Positions 17,886-24,706 of a stretch of 24,706 nucleotides of DNA are shown here, piece by piece; position 1 is the first letter of the stretch; every line of letters starts with the position of its first letter. This DNA comes from a virus: the IMG/VR virus record IMGVR_UViG_3300007735_000516, positions 1-24,706 of that record. One strand, given 5' to 3'. Below the pieces are notes generated by a model. The model made no database searches and was not told the DNA's origin. It saw only the letters and a list, made by a program, of their open reading frames with translations. The translations under genes and the position numbers were made by a program.

Positions 17886-20242
17886 GCGTAACCCTCATAG
17901 CCTACCCGACCGCCAACTTCATTGACGATTTAACGGCGTGGAATAACTTCAACACCCGTGCGACTGCCGATGGAGCGGATGCGGTTGAAGCAGCCTGCTT
18001 TGACTGCCTGTACCTCCGCTTTGCGGGGCTGAATGCCATGCCCGAACTCGCCTATGTGCTGGACACGATGGGCGGGACCGACATTGCGGTAACCTATAGC
18101 ATTGGCGACATTGAAGATGTGACCAAGCAGCGGGGATCGTTCAGCAAAACCATCACCCTCCCGAACACCCCGAACAATCGGGCCTGTTTTGCGTATGCCT
18201 ACAACATCCAGTCCTTCGTGGGTGGATTTCAACCCAACAAGCGGATTCGTGCCGCCATGTGGGAGGATGGGGTCCAAGTGTTCAGCGGAGTGATGCAGTT
18301 GCTATCTATGTCCAAAACCAAGGGAACGGTCACCTACGAGGTGGGGTTGTTCACCGATAATGTGTCCTTGTTCAAAGCCATTGAGGGCAATATGCTGGTA
18401 AACACGGCGGGCGTTACAGGAATGAACCACACGCCCACCAGCGGCCATGTGTCGGGAACCTGGACGGCAAGCGGTGCGGCATCAAGTGGGTATGTTTACG
18501 GGGTCATTGATTCGGGAGGATTTACGGACATCCTCAACCAGGGGGGCGGTTGGTTCCAAGCCCCGTGGTGGAGCCTTGGCCCAAGCATCTATGTCAAGAA
18601 GATGGTGGACCTCATCTTCGCCGAGGCAGGGTTCAGGTACTCATCCAACTTCTTCAATTCGTCCCTATTCAACAAACTGGTCATCCCATATGCTTCGGGA
18701 TTGCGACCCATTAACCTATCGGGGTCCAATATTTTTGCGCAATCCACAGGCATCACGACTTTTGCCGAAGATGTAGACATCAACCTACCATTCAGCAAAG
18801 ACACACCCGCACCGTTCTATGACAACCCAGGATATTGGGTCGCATCATCCAGCATATTCGTCGCTCCATCCGTTCCAACCCGTTGGAATATTGATGTCAC
18901 TTTGACCGTCAGCGGGGCAGTTACTCCTTCCTATTTTGAGGCCAATATGTCCGTGCGCAATCTTACGGATTCAACTGATAATGCGGTCATCACCAACCTC
19001 AAAGGACAAACGGGCAGGCAATTTGTAGTCCGCTTCCAAAATGTAACGATACCCGCCAACACGACGGCCAATATCGGTTTCATCGTCACATACGACTTAT
19101 TTAACAACAACTTCGCCATTCCATCGGGAGCAACGGTTCAATGGACCTGCCTTGAGAACCCGCAATCACTTGGCGTTCTGGATATGCGGACCGCCCTGCC
19201 TGCTGATGTCAAGCAGTCGGACCTCCTGCAAGATTTGCAGAAGATGTTCAACCTGCAATTCATGCCCGATTCGCAGGACCCAAAACTTTTGTACATTGAG
19301 CCTTGGAAGGATTTCTACTCGTCGGGCGTGGTGGATTGGACGCAAAAGTCGGACGAGAACGCAGAGCAGGTGCTGACCAACGGCGACCCAAATGCCTATA
19401 CCAATGTCATCTTCAAGTACAAGGACATGGACGACTATTTGTCCAAGACCTACAAGCAGTCCTACCCACTTGCAAGGGAAGGCTACGGCGGCCGAATCTT
19501 CAACACCTCCAACTTCTACGGCAAGGGCGATAAGGTCGTTGAAACCCTTTGCGGGACACTTATCCCCGCATCGTTCAGCACGGACAAAATCGTCGGCCGT
19601 ACTTGGGACATTGAAGGAACCCTTGCAAGCGGAACGGTCAAAGCGTTGCAGACGGGCTACCGATTGGCGCAGTACAACCTCATTAATGGACAGACCGAGT
19701 GGGCCTACCAGTACGGCGTGAGCGGGAACACGGCCCTATCCGTGGGAATCTTGCGGATGCCCTTTGTCAGTCATATTGACAACCCCTACGCCCCCAGCGT
19801 GGACTTGGCCTTCGGGCAGCCTCGGTTGGTGTACTACAACGCCGTGAACGCAAGCGGCAACCCGTACGCCTACACCAACAACAACCTCTACAACACCTAT
19901 TGGCTCAACTACATCAACGAAACCGTCAGCCAAGAAGCCTTGCAGTTGGAACTCACGATGCTCTTGTCAAGCGTGGACATTTACCAACTGGACTTCCGCA
20001 AGCCCATCTACTACGGCGGGATTCGGTGGCGGTTGCTCGAAATACGAGATTACCTGGTCGGGCAGATGAAGCCCTGCCGTGTAACCCTGCGACGCATCCT
20101 CAACCTGTCCGAGTTTGTCGCTACCACGACCCCACCCGTTGCAAACGACCCATCGGGACTATTCAACGGTCCCATTGACCCCGACCCAACCGACCCGGGC
20201 TACGAACCACCCATTAACCCCGAACTCCCATCCGAAGGATAA
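17882..20242 (+). CDS. Large tail/baseplate structural protein
   Basis: The 786-residue protein has an N-terminal part with AVTYSIGDIEDVTKQRGSFS and KTITLPNTPNNR, a pattern seen at the start of Bacteroidetes phage tail-tip proteins, then long beta-rich segments (Thr/Asn/Gly-rich) and a C-terminal proline/aspartate linker (PIDPDPTDPGYEPPINPELP). It may form the tail hub or carry receptor-binding parts. The proline-rich tail suggests a flexible tether. It is followed 3 nt later by the tape measure gene. Confidence 0.55.
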   Translation: MSVTLIAYPTANFIDDLTAWNNFNTRATADGADAVEAACFDCLYLRFAGLNAMPELAYVLDTMGGTDIAVTYSIGDIEDVTKQRGSFSKTITLPNTPNNRACFAYAYNIQSFVGGFQPNKRIRAAMWEDGVQVFSGVMQLLSMSKTKGTVTYEVGLFTDNVSLFKAIEGNMLVNTAGVTGMNHTPTSGHVSGTWTASGAASSGYVYGVIDSGGFTDILNQGGGWFQAPWWSLGPSIYVKKMVDLIFAEAGFRYSSNFFNSSLFNKLVIPYASGLRPINLSGSNIFAQSTGITTFAEDVDINLPFSKDTPAPFYDNPGYWVASSSIFVAPSVPTRWNIDVTLTVSGAVTPSYFEANMSVRNLTDSTDNAVITNLKGQTGRQFVVRFQNVTIPANTTANIGFIVTYDLFNNNFAIPSGATVQWTCLENPQSLGVLDMRTALPADVKQSDLLQDLQKMFNLQFMPDSQDPKLLYIEPWKDFYSSGVVDWTQKSDENAEQVLTNGDPNAYTNVIFKYKDMDDYLSKTYKQSYPLAREGYGGRIFNTSNFYGKGDKVVETLCGTLIPASFSTDKIVGRTWDIEGTLASGTVKALQTGYRLAQYNLINGQTEWAYQYGVSGNTALSVGILRMPFVSHIDNPYAPSVDLAFGQPRLVYYNAVNASGNPYAYTNNNLYNTYWLNYINETVSQEALQLELTMLLSSVDIYQLDFRKPIYYGGIRWRLLEIRDYLVGQMKPCRVTLRRILNLSEFVATTTPPVANDPSGLFNGPIDPDPTDPGYEPPINPELPSEG

Positions 20243-20245
20243 GAT

Positions 20246-21769
20246 ATGGCAGATGTAACCAAAGAAATTGTACTTGAGGTTGGCCTCAAGGATTCCACCG
20301 CCGCTGGCACGACCAGCGCAAAGACCCGCTTGCGGGAATTGCAGAAGACCCTTGCGGATATGGCCCTCGCTGGGCAAGACGGAACGAAGGCATTCCGTGA
20401 AATGGAGAAAGAGGCTGGAAGGCTGAAGGACCAAATCGGGGACACGCAGCAGAGGATTAAGCAACTTGCATCCGATACCCGAACCATTGACACCTTCGTC
20501 GGTGCGGTGCAGGGTATCACGGCGGGATTTCAAATCGCCCAGGGTGCAGCGGCACTATTCGGAGCGGAAGAGGAAGAACTGCAAAAGTCCCTCGTCAAGG
20601 TCCAAGCGGCTATGGCCCTCGCCAACGGGGTGCAACAGGTGGCCAACCTGCTGAACAAGGATTCAATCTTGATAACCCAAGGCCAAGCAGCGGCGCAAGC
20701 CCTCTACGCCGTGGCGGTGGGAACCAGCACAGGAGCGATGAAGGCTTTCCGCATCGCACTCCTTGCAACGGGTATCGGTGCAGCAGTCGCAGCCGTTGGC
20801 CTGCTTGTGGCGAAGTGGGACGAACTGACCGCAGCCGTGCGTCGGTTCTTGAACTTACCAGACCCCAAGCAACGGGCAGCGGAGCAGGCCATGGCCCTGC
20901 AAAGGGAGGAAGCGCAGTTGGAGAACTATCGGGACGCTTACAATAGGCACACCGATTCACTCATCGCTGCTGACAACAAGCGGAAGGCCCAACAGGAGCA
21001 ACGCCGCAAGGATGAAGAAGCGGCCACCAGACAACGCTTGCTGAAACTCCAAGAAGAAAACAATGCCATTATCAAGTTCGTGGAGGACTTGAACCTTACC
21101 CTCTATGAGATGGAACTGGACCGCATCATGAAGCAGGACCAACTCCAAGAGAACCAAATGCTACGCAACCGTGATGCCTATCTTCGGAACATCAAAATGC
21201 GCAACGATGCCGAAGCCAAGTCAGCAGCGGGGCAGGCACAACGGGAAGCAGACCTCGCCGCCCTTCGTGAGAAATATGTGGGGCAGTCCTTCGCCGTCAT
21301 CGGCGACATTATCCAAGCGAGTGCAGGCAAGAGCGAGGAAGCCCAACGGCGGGCCTTCAATGTGTCCAAAGCCGCAAGCATCGCCCAAGCCCTTGTCAGT
21401 ACTTACCTTGCCGTGAACTCGGCCTTGGGAATGGACCCAACAAAATTGGTCTTCCCAGGCCAGCGGTTCGTTGAGGCAGGTCTTGCCCTCGCCGCAGGTC
21501 TTGCGAATGTGGCCAAGATTAAAGCGACCCAATTCCAAGGGAGTGGAGGAAGCGCACCAGGCGGGAGCGTGATGGGTGGAACGGCAGGTGCAAGCATGAC
21601 CCCGCCTCCCATCTTCACTAATCCGCAAACGACCAACCTCGGAACGGGCGACCTGTCATCGGGTCAAGGTCAGCAGAACCAACCCATGCGGGCCTATGTC
21701 GTTGAGCGTGACATTCAGCAGACGACCAGCAGGGTGCGCCGCTTGTCCGAATTTGCAACATTGGGGTAA
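20246..21769 (+). CDS. Tape measure protein
   Basis: The 507-residue protein is mostly helical and Ala/Gln/Glu-rich, with coiled-coil segments (KTRLRELQKTLADMALAGQD; REMEKEAGRLKDQIGDTQQR), one strongly hydrophobic stretch (IALLATGIGAAVAAVGLLVA, about 170-189), further coiled coil around 210-350, and a Gly/Ser/Gln-rich C-terminus. This is the usual tape-measure composition; the chaperone gene upstream fits. At about 1.5 angstrom per residue the tail would be roughly 75 nm long if the whole protein is extended, pointing to a short non-contractile tail. Confidence 0.8.
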   Translation: MADVTKEIVLEVGLKDSTAAGTTSAKTRLRELQKTLADMALAGQDGTKAFREMEKEAGRLKDQIGDTQQRIKQLASDTRTIDTFVGAVQGITAGFQIAQGAAALFGAEEEELQKSLVKVQAAMALANGVQQVANLLNKDSILITQGQAAAQALYAVAVGTSTGAMKAFRIALLATGIGAAVAAVGLLVAKWDELTAAVRRFLNLPDPKQRAAEQAMALQREEAQLENYRDAYNRHTDSLIAADNKRKAQQEQRRKDEEAATRQRLLKLQEENNAIIKFVEDLNLTLYEMELDRIMKQDQLQENQMLRNRDAYLRNIKMRNDAEAKSAAGQAQREADLAALREKYVGQSFAVIGDIIQASAGKSEEAQRRAFNVSKAASIAQALVSTYLAVNSALGMDPTKLVFPGQRFVEAGLALAAGLANVAKIKATQFQGSGGSAPGGSVMGGTAGASMTPPPIFTNPQTTNLGTGDLSSGQGQQNQPMRAYVVERDIQQTTSRVRRLSEFATLG

Positions 21770-21786
21770 CTACTACATATCCCCCT

Positions 21787-22380
21787 ATGGAACTACCCGT
21801 GTACCGAATGACCGTGGACGAAGTGGACGAAGGCGTGCAGTTTGTCGCCCTCGTTGATATGCCTGCGATTGAGAAACCCTTCCAAGCCTTCGCCAAGACC
21901 CCGCAGCGATTCGCCGAAACAGGGGAACGCAGGGTGCTGACTGGACCGCTGATGCTTGCCGATACGCCCATCTTTCGGAAGGACGACACCTACGGCGAGT
22001 ACTATGTCGTTTTTGACAAGGCGACCATCCGCAAGATTGTCCAAAAGTATTTCAAGCAAGGGAACCAGCACAATGTGAACGCTTACCACAATGCCGAACT
22101 TGATGGGGTCTTCATGTTTGAATCCTACATCACCGACGCAGAACGGGGCATCCTTCCCCCGAAAGGCTACGAGGACACCCCCGACGGCTCTTGGTTCGGT
22201 TCGTTTAAGGTGGAGAACGATGAAGTTTGGGAGAATCGTCACGCCTTCAAAGGTTTCTCGGTGGAGGGGCTATTCGGCATGAAGAACACAGGCACGGAAT
22301 TAGAGGTCGCACTTGCGGGCCTTGCAGACGACTTAACCGCTTTTTTGCAACATATCAACCCAACCTACAAATCCCAATAA
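21787..22380 (+). CDS. Prohead protease (XkdF/S78-like)
   Basis: The 197-residue protein matches the XkdF-like peptidase pattern: FVALVDMPAIEKPF, VLTGPLMLADTPIFRKD, GEYYVVFDKATI, then NAYHNAELDGVF with the probable catalytic His101 and HAFKGFSVEGLFG with Ser158. It should cleave scaffold and capsid N-termini in the prohead. It is the first gene of the capsid block, placed after the tape measure gene rather than before the tail genes. It is 17 nt after the tape measure stop and 1 nt before the scaffold-like gene. Confidence 0.85.
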   Translation: MELPVYRMTVDEVDEGVQFVALVDMPAIEKPFQAFAKTPQRFAETGERRVLTGPLMLADTPIFRKDDTYGEYYVVFDKATIRKIVQKYFKQGNQHNVNAYHNAELDGVFMFESYITDAERGILPPKGYEDTPDGSWFGSFKVENDEVWENRHAFKGFSVEGLFGMKNTGTELEVALAGLADDLTAFLQHINPTYKSQ

Positions 22381-22381
22381 C

Positions 22382-23014
22382 ATGAACCTGAAATCAGCCA
22401 TTGAAACCCTGCGGACCGAACTCCGCAAGTTCACAACCCAAAAGCAAGCCTTCGCCGACTACAAGTTGGTAGATGGTACGGTCATCCGTGTGGATGGCGA
22501 CCTCGTTGCTGGAACACCGGTGTATGTCATCACCGAAGACGAAACCCTGCCTGCCCCCGATGGTGAGCATCAAGTGGAAGGTGTTGGCGTAGTCAAGACC
22601 GAAGGCGGCAAAATCACCGAAGTTGTCGTAGCCGAAGCCCCAGCCCCCGCCGAGGAAGTGGCCGTTGCCGCCGAGATAACCCCCGAAGTTGCAGGTGAAG
22701 TGGTGAGTGAAATCGCCGAAGGCTACCCATTGGTGGACCCCGCCATGGTTGAAGAAATCGTCAAGAAGCACTTGGTCAGCATCATGGAGGAATTGAAGGC
22801 CGCCTATACCGAGATGGGCAAGATGAAGGACAAGATGGCCGCCTTTGCCTCGCAGATGGAAACCATGACCGACATCGTAGAGAAGGTCGCTGAACTCCCA
22901 TCCGAAGCCCCGAAGCCTACCGCCTCCGCTATCGTGGAGCAACGGAAGGCCGCAACCCAGCAGAACTTCAATGCCCTCGCACAAGCAATCCAAAACCTAA
23001 AAAAATCTAACTAA
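22382..23014 (+). CDS. Scaffold-like protein
   Basis: The 210-residue acidic protein has a basic helical N-terminus (MNLKSAIETLRTELRKFTTQ), a small beta region (YKLVDGTVIRVDGDLVAGTP), a Pro/Ala/Glu-rich linker (VVAEAPAPAEEVAVAAE), and a C-terminal coiled coil (EELKAAYTEMGKMKDKMAAF) ending in a basic tail (QAIQNLKKSN). Location between protease and major capsid gene and this composition fit an internal scaffold that is degraded by the protease. The small beta part might instead be a capsid-associated domain. Confidence 0.7.
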   Translation: MNLKSAIETLRTELRKFTTQKQAFADYKLVDGTVIRVDGDLVAGTPVYVITEDETLPAPDGEHQVEGVGVVKTEGGKITEVVVAEAPAPAEEVAVAAEITPEVAGEVVSEIAEGYPLVDPAMVEEIVKKHLVSIMEELKAAYTEMGKMKDKMAAFASQMETMTDIVEKVAELPSEAPKPTASAIVEQRKAATQQNFNALAQAIQNLKKSN

Positions 23015-23038
23015 CCTTAACCCCCAAAAAACAAAGCC

Positions 23039-23977
23039 ATGAGTTATTCATTTGTTGCACCGCTGACTACCTATACAGAGCAGCAGCGTTTGCCCCTCAT
23101 CACCAAAGCGGTATTTGCCGCTCGTTCGGCATCCTTGTTCACCAAGCAGGTGGGCATCAAGTCAGCCGCTGCCCTCAACCTGATGGACACCGATGCCGCT
23201 ATTGCGAGCGGTGATTCTTGCGGATGGACTTCTTCGGGAACTACCACCTTCACCCAACGCAACATCACCGTTGGTCGCATGAAGATTCAAGAAGAACTCT
23301 GCCCTCGCTCTTTGGAGCAGTACTGGATGCAGTCACAGTTGACCGCAGGTTCCTCTTACGACGGTGTTCCATTTGAACAAGCATTCTCCGAGCAGAAGGC
23401 TCTCCGTATCGCTGAAGCCTTGGAAACCGCCATTTGGCAGGGCAACGCTTACTTCAGCGGTATCAACCAGTTGCTGAACGCTGCATCTGGTTCAACCGTT
23501 CTCGCCAACGCTTCCTCTACCACTTGGAACCCAGTATCGGCTTCCGTTGGTATCACCACAATCAATGTCATCAGCATCTTTGACAAAGTTTACAATGATA
23601 TCCCACAGGCCATCTTGACCAAGACCGACCTCGTAATCTTCTGCGGATGGAACAATTTCCGCACCTTGATTGGTGCCATGAAGGCGCAGACTGGTGTCAT
23701 GTACAACCAAGTTGACTTGCAAGGTTTGGCTGATGGTGACATCATCTACCCTGGCACGAATGTTCGCATCGTTGCAGTCCCAGGCTTGACCAACACCAAC
23801 CGTATCGTCTGCACCTACCTCGGTAACTTGTTCTACGGAACCGACCTCTTGTCCGACGAGGAGCAATTCTCCATCTGGCTGTCACGCGACAACGACTCTA
23901 TCCGTTGGCAGGCAGCCTTTAAGGCAGGAGTGAATTTTGCCTATCCAGACTTGATGGTTGACTTCCGCTTGGCCTAA
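23039..23977 (+). CDS. Major capsid protein
   Basis: The 312-residue protein has the features of an HK97-fold capsid: FTKQVGIKSAAALNLMDTD, the N-arm to E-loop region CGWTSSGTTTFTQRNITVG followed by KIQEELCPRSLEQYW, the spine-helix segment EQKALRIAEALETAIWQGN, and a C-terminal A-domain-like end (SIRWQAAFKAGVNFAYPDLM). Codon use shifts to more CGT, GGT, GCT and TTG-type codons than in neighbours, as expected for a highly expressed protein. The A-rich leader (cccccaaaaaacaaagcc) is a typical strong Bacteroidetes initiation region. A terminator follows directly. Confidence 0.88.
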   Translation: MSYSFVAPLTTYTEQQRLPLITKAVFAARSASLFTKQVGIKSAAALNLMDTDAAIASGDSCGWTSSGTTTFTQRNITVGRMKIQEELCPRSLEQYWMQSQLTAGSSYDGVPFEQAFSEQKALRIAEALETAIWQGNAYFSGINQLLNAASGSTVLANASSTTWNPVSASVGITTINVISIFDKVYNDIPQAILTKTDLVIFCGWNNFRTLIGAMKAQTGVMYNQVDLQGLADGDIIYPGTNVRIVAVPGLTNTNRIVCTYLGNLFYGTDLLSDEEQFSIWLSRDNDSIRWQAAFKAGVNFAYPDLMVDFRLA

Positions 23978-23983
23978 GTGTAA

Positions 23984-24013
23984 GGGGGGAGGGAAACTTC
24001 CCCCCGCTTTTTT
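23984..24013 (+). terminator. Rho-independent terminator after the major capsid gene
   Basis: GGGGGGA (23984-23990) pairs with TCCCCCC (23999-24005), 7 bp with an 8-nt loop, then GC and six T (24008-24013). It ends the capsid operon. Confidence 0.85.
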
Positions 24014-24020
24014 ATTCTTG
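24013..24020 (+). promoter_or_regulatory. Possible promoter for the tail tube gene
   Basis: TATTCTTG has one mismatch to TAnnTTTG and starts on the last T of the capsid terminator, copying the terminator-then-promoter layout seen at 9527 and 24657. The leader to ATG 24045 is about 24 nt and A-rich. Confidence 0.35.
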
Positions 24021-24044
24021 CAACTCACAAAATAAATATACACT

Positions 24045-24578
24045 ATGTCCTGCTCCCTAACTACGGGCTACGCCCTCGGATGCCGTGATTCAGTCGGCGG
24101 CATCAAAACGATTTTTGTACAACCAATCAACGCTACGGGTTCGGTCAACACGAACGGCAGCGGATTGGTAACTGGATTCACTCCTACCTCGGTTTCGGGG
24201 TCTTGGTTTGAATACGATTTGACCAAGGCTACCTCTTCAATGACGGAAACCTTGAACGCATCGGTTGAGAACGGCACCTTGTTCTACACGCCCGAAGTCA
24301 CCTTCACCATCAACAAGTTGCAGACCGCCGTGCGCAACGAACTGCGCCTTTTGGCTCGGAATCGCTTGCTGGTCATCGTCCTTGACAACAACAACCGCTA
24401 CTGGTTGCTTGGTGCCGCGAATGGCTTGGAAGCCTCGGCAGGAACTGCTGGAACGGGTACTGCATTCGGTGACCGTAGTGGCTACGAGATGACGCTGACG
24501 GGTATGGAACCCGATGCAATGCTGAACATCGCCGCCGCAACTTTCTCGGCTCTGACGACCCAAATCAGCGGTTCGTAA
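24045..24578 (+). CDS. Probable tail tube / major tail-like structural protein
   Basis: The 177-residue protein reads MSCSLTTGYALGCRDSVGGI, then WFEYDLTKATSSMTETLNAS, TFTINKLQTAVRNELRLLAR, RYWLLGAANGLEASAG, GTAFGDRSGYEMTLTGMEPD. This order (SMTE..NAS, NKLQ..RNEL, YWLLGxxNGLE, GDRxGYE) is common in Bacteroidetes phage structural proteins and suits a beta-rich tube protein. The early Cys pair C3/C13 is conserved in what I recall of the family. It lies after the capsid terminator and before a small-RNA unit. A head-tail role is an alternative. Confidence 0.55.
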   Translation: MSCSLTTGYALGCRDSVGGIKTIFVQPINATGSVNTNGSGLVTGFTPTSVSGSWFEYDLTKATSSMTETLNASVENGTLFYTPEVTFTINKLQTAVRNELRLLARNRLLVIVLDNNNRYWLLGAANGLEASAGTAGTGTAFGDRSGYEMTLTGMEPDAMLNIAAATFSALTTQISGS

Positions 24579-24579
24579 G

Positions 24580-24587
24580 TATCTTTG
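24580..24587 (+). promoter_or_regulatory. TAnnTTTG promoter for small RNA 2
   Basis: TATCTTTG, exact match, begins 2 nt after the stop of the tail-tube-like gene. Only about 70 nt separate it from a terminator, with no convincing ORF between. Confidence 0.55.
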
Positions 24588-24590
24588 ACC

Positions 24591-24657
24591 TGCGGTTCTC
24601 ATACGCCGCATGGTTTAGTGGTCATGGGCCATCTCTTCGGGGGTGGCCCTTTTTTTT
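24591..24657 (+). ncRNA. Candidate small RNA 2 (about 66 nt, two hairpins)
   Basis: A 5-bp hairpin TGCGG/CCGCA (24591-24595, 24606-24610) lies at the predicted 5' end, followed by a single-stranded stretch TGGTTTAGTGGTCAT, then the terminator hairpin (24626-24649) and T-run. The unit has its own promoter and terminator and sits between two genes with separate promoters, which is how free-standing small RNAs look. No target can be named. Confidence 0.45.
24626..24657 (+). terminator. Rho-independent terminator of small RNA 2
   Basis: GGGCCATC (24626-24633) pairs with GGTGGCCC (24642-24649) in 8 bp including one T-G pair, with an 8-nt loop, followed by eight T (24650-24657). Confidence 0.8.
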
Positions 24658-24658
24658 G

Positions 24659-24666
24659 TACCTTTG
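24659..24666 (+). promoter_or_regulatory. Leaderless-type TAnnTTTG promoter for the last gene
   Basis: TACCTTTG is an exact consensus match that begins 2 nt after the terminator T-run; GGC (3 nt) separates it from the ATG at 24670. Confidence 0.6.
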
Positions 24667-24669
24667 GGC

Positions 24670-24706
24670 ATGAGAATTTGCATCGTTTACAACGCCCACC
24701 CGACGG
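24670..24706 (+). CDS. Start of a new gene (3' partial)
   Basis: ATG 24670 opens a frame MRICIVYNAHPT that runs off the window edge. Twelve residues are too few to name it; the MRICIVYNAHP opening resembles the first strand of a Rossmann-like enzyme, for example a glycosyltransferase, but this is only an impression. It is included because a full promoter box lies directly ahead of it. Confidence 0.45.
   Translation, partial: MRICIVYNAHPT

Noticed and set aside
24605-24650. Possible tRNA 5' half (TGGTTTAGTGGT looks like a D arm)
   Set aside because: No matching acceptor or T arm is present and the D-like stem does not pair; it is better explained as part of the small RNA ending in a terminator.
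1-24706. CRISPR arrays, insertion sequences, rRNA genes
   Set aside because: No spaced direct repeats, transposase motifs or rRNA-like stretches were seen on either strand.

Overview
The window is a stretch of a tailed double-stranded DNA phage, or prophage, of a Bacteroidetes-type host. The main signs are a BT4734-type primase fused to a VirE-family helicase, a general lack of Shine-Dalgarno sequences with A/C-rich initiation regions instead, and repeated copies of the Bacteroidetes -7 promoter element TAnnTTTG. Packing is tight: many genes overlap by ATGA or are separated by only a few bases. Nearly everything is on the plus strand. The exception is a two-gene lysis block (amidase plus a small protein) at 1021-1700.

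Layout. Positions 1-1000 hold the end of a coiled-coil protein and a calcineurin-like phosphoesterase. Positions 1021-1700 (minus) hold the endolysin operon. Positions 1878-4043 are a run of small early genes: an SH3-like protein, a recombination/annealing-like protein, a winged-helix protein and an SSB-like protein. Three of these genes appear split by single-base -1 shifts. Positions 4046-4172 look like a self-contained small RNA (promoter, structured body, terminator). Positions 4182-8379 are the replication block: primase-helicase, a probable origin at 6355-6623, an SF2 helicase with a zinc ribbon, and a VRR-NUC nuclease. Positions 8400-11057 carry small accessory and regulatory genes, including a lipoprotein, a DUF551 protein, a DnaA-domain-IV-like protein and a sigma-like protein. 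The small terminase gene is at 11057-11467. Positions 11492-11961 hold two odd tRNA-Leu-like genes, a third tRNA-like fold and a 36-residue membrane ORF. The large terminase gene is at 11989-13167.

The late region then takes an unusual course. After two membrane microproteins, two glycosyltransferases and a SAM methyltransferase (13352-15296) are translationally coupled to a tail-assembly chaperone that carries a T9 -1 frameshift site. Tail completion, tail/baseplate and tape-measure genes follow. Only after these come the prohead protease, scaffold-like protein, major capsid protein and a probable tail-tube protein. No portal gene is visible. A second small-RNA-like unit lies at 24580-24657, and the window ends at the start of a new gene.

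The most notable signals are: an iteron-rich, Z-DNA-like origin bounded by a perfect 18-bp inverted repeat; TAnnTTTG boxes placed only 3-4 nt before start codons and before a tRNA 5' end, implying leaderless transcripts; two promoter-hairpin-terminator units; tRNA-Leu-like genes with identical acceptor stems but abnormal anticodon arms; and a sugar/methyl transfer cassette inside the virion operon. All functional calls rest on reading motifs by eye; no database search was run.
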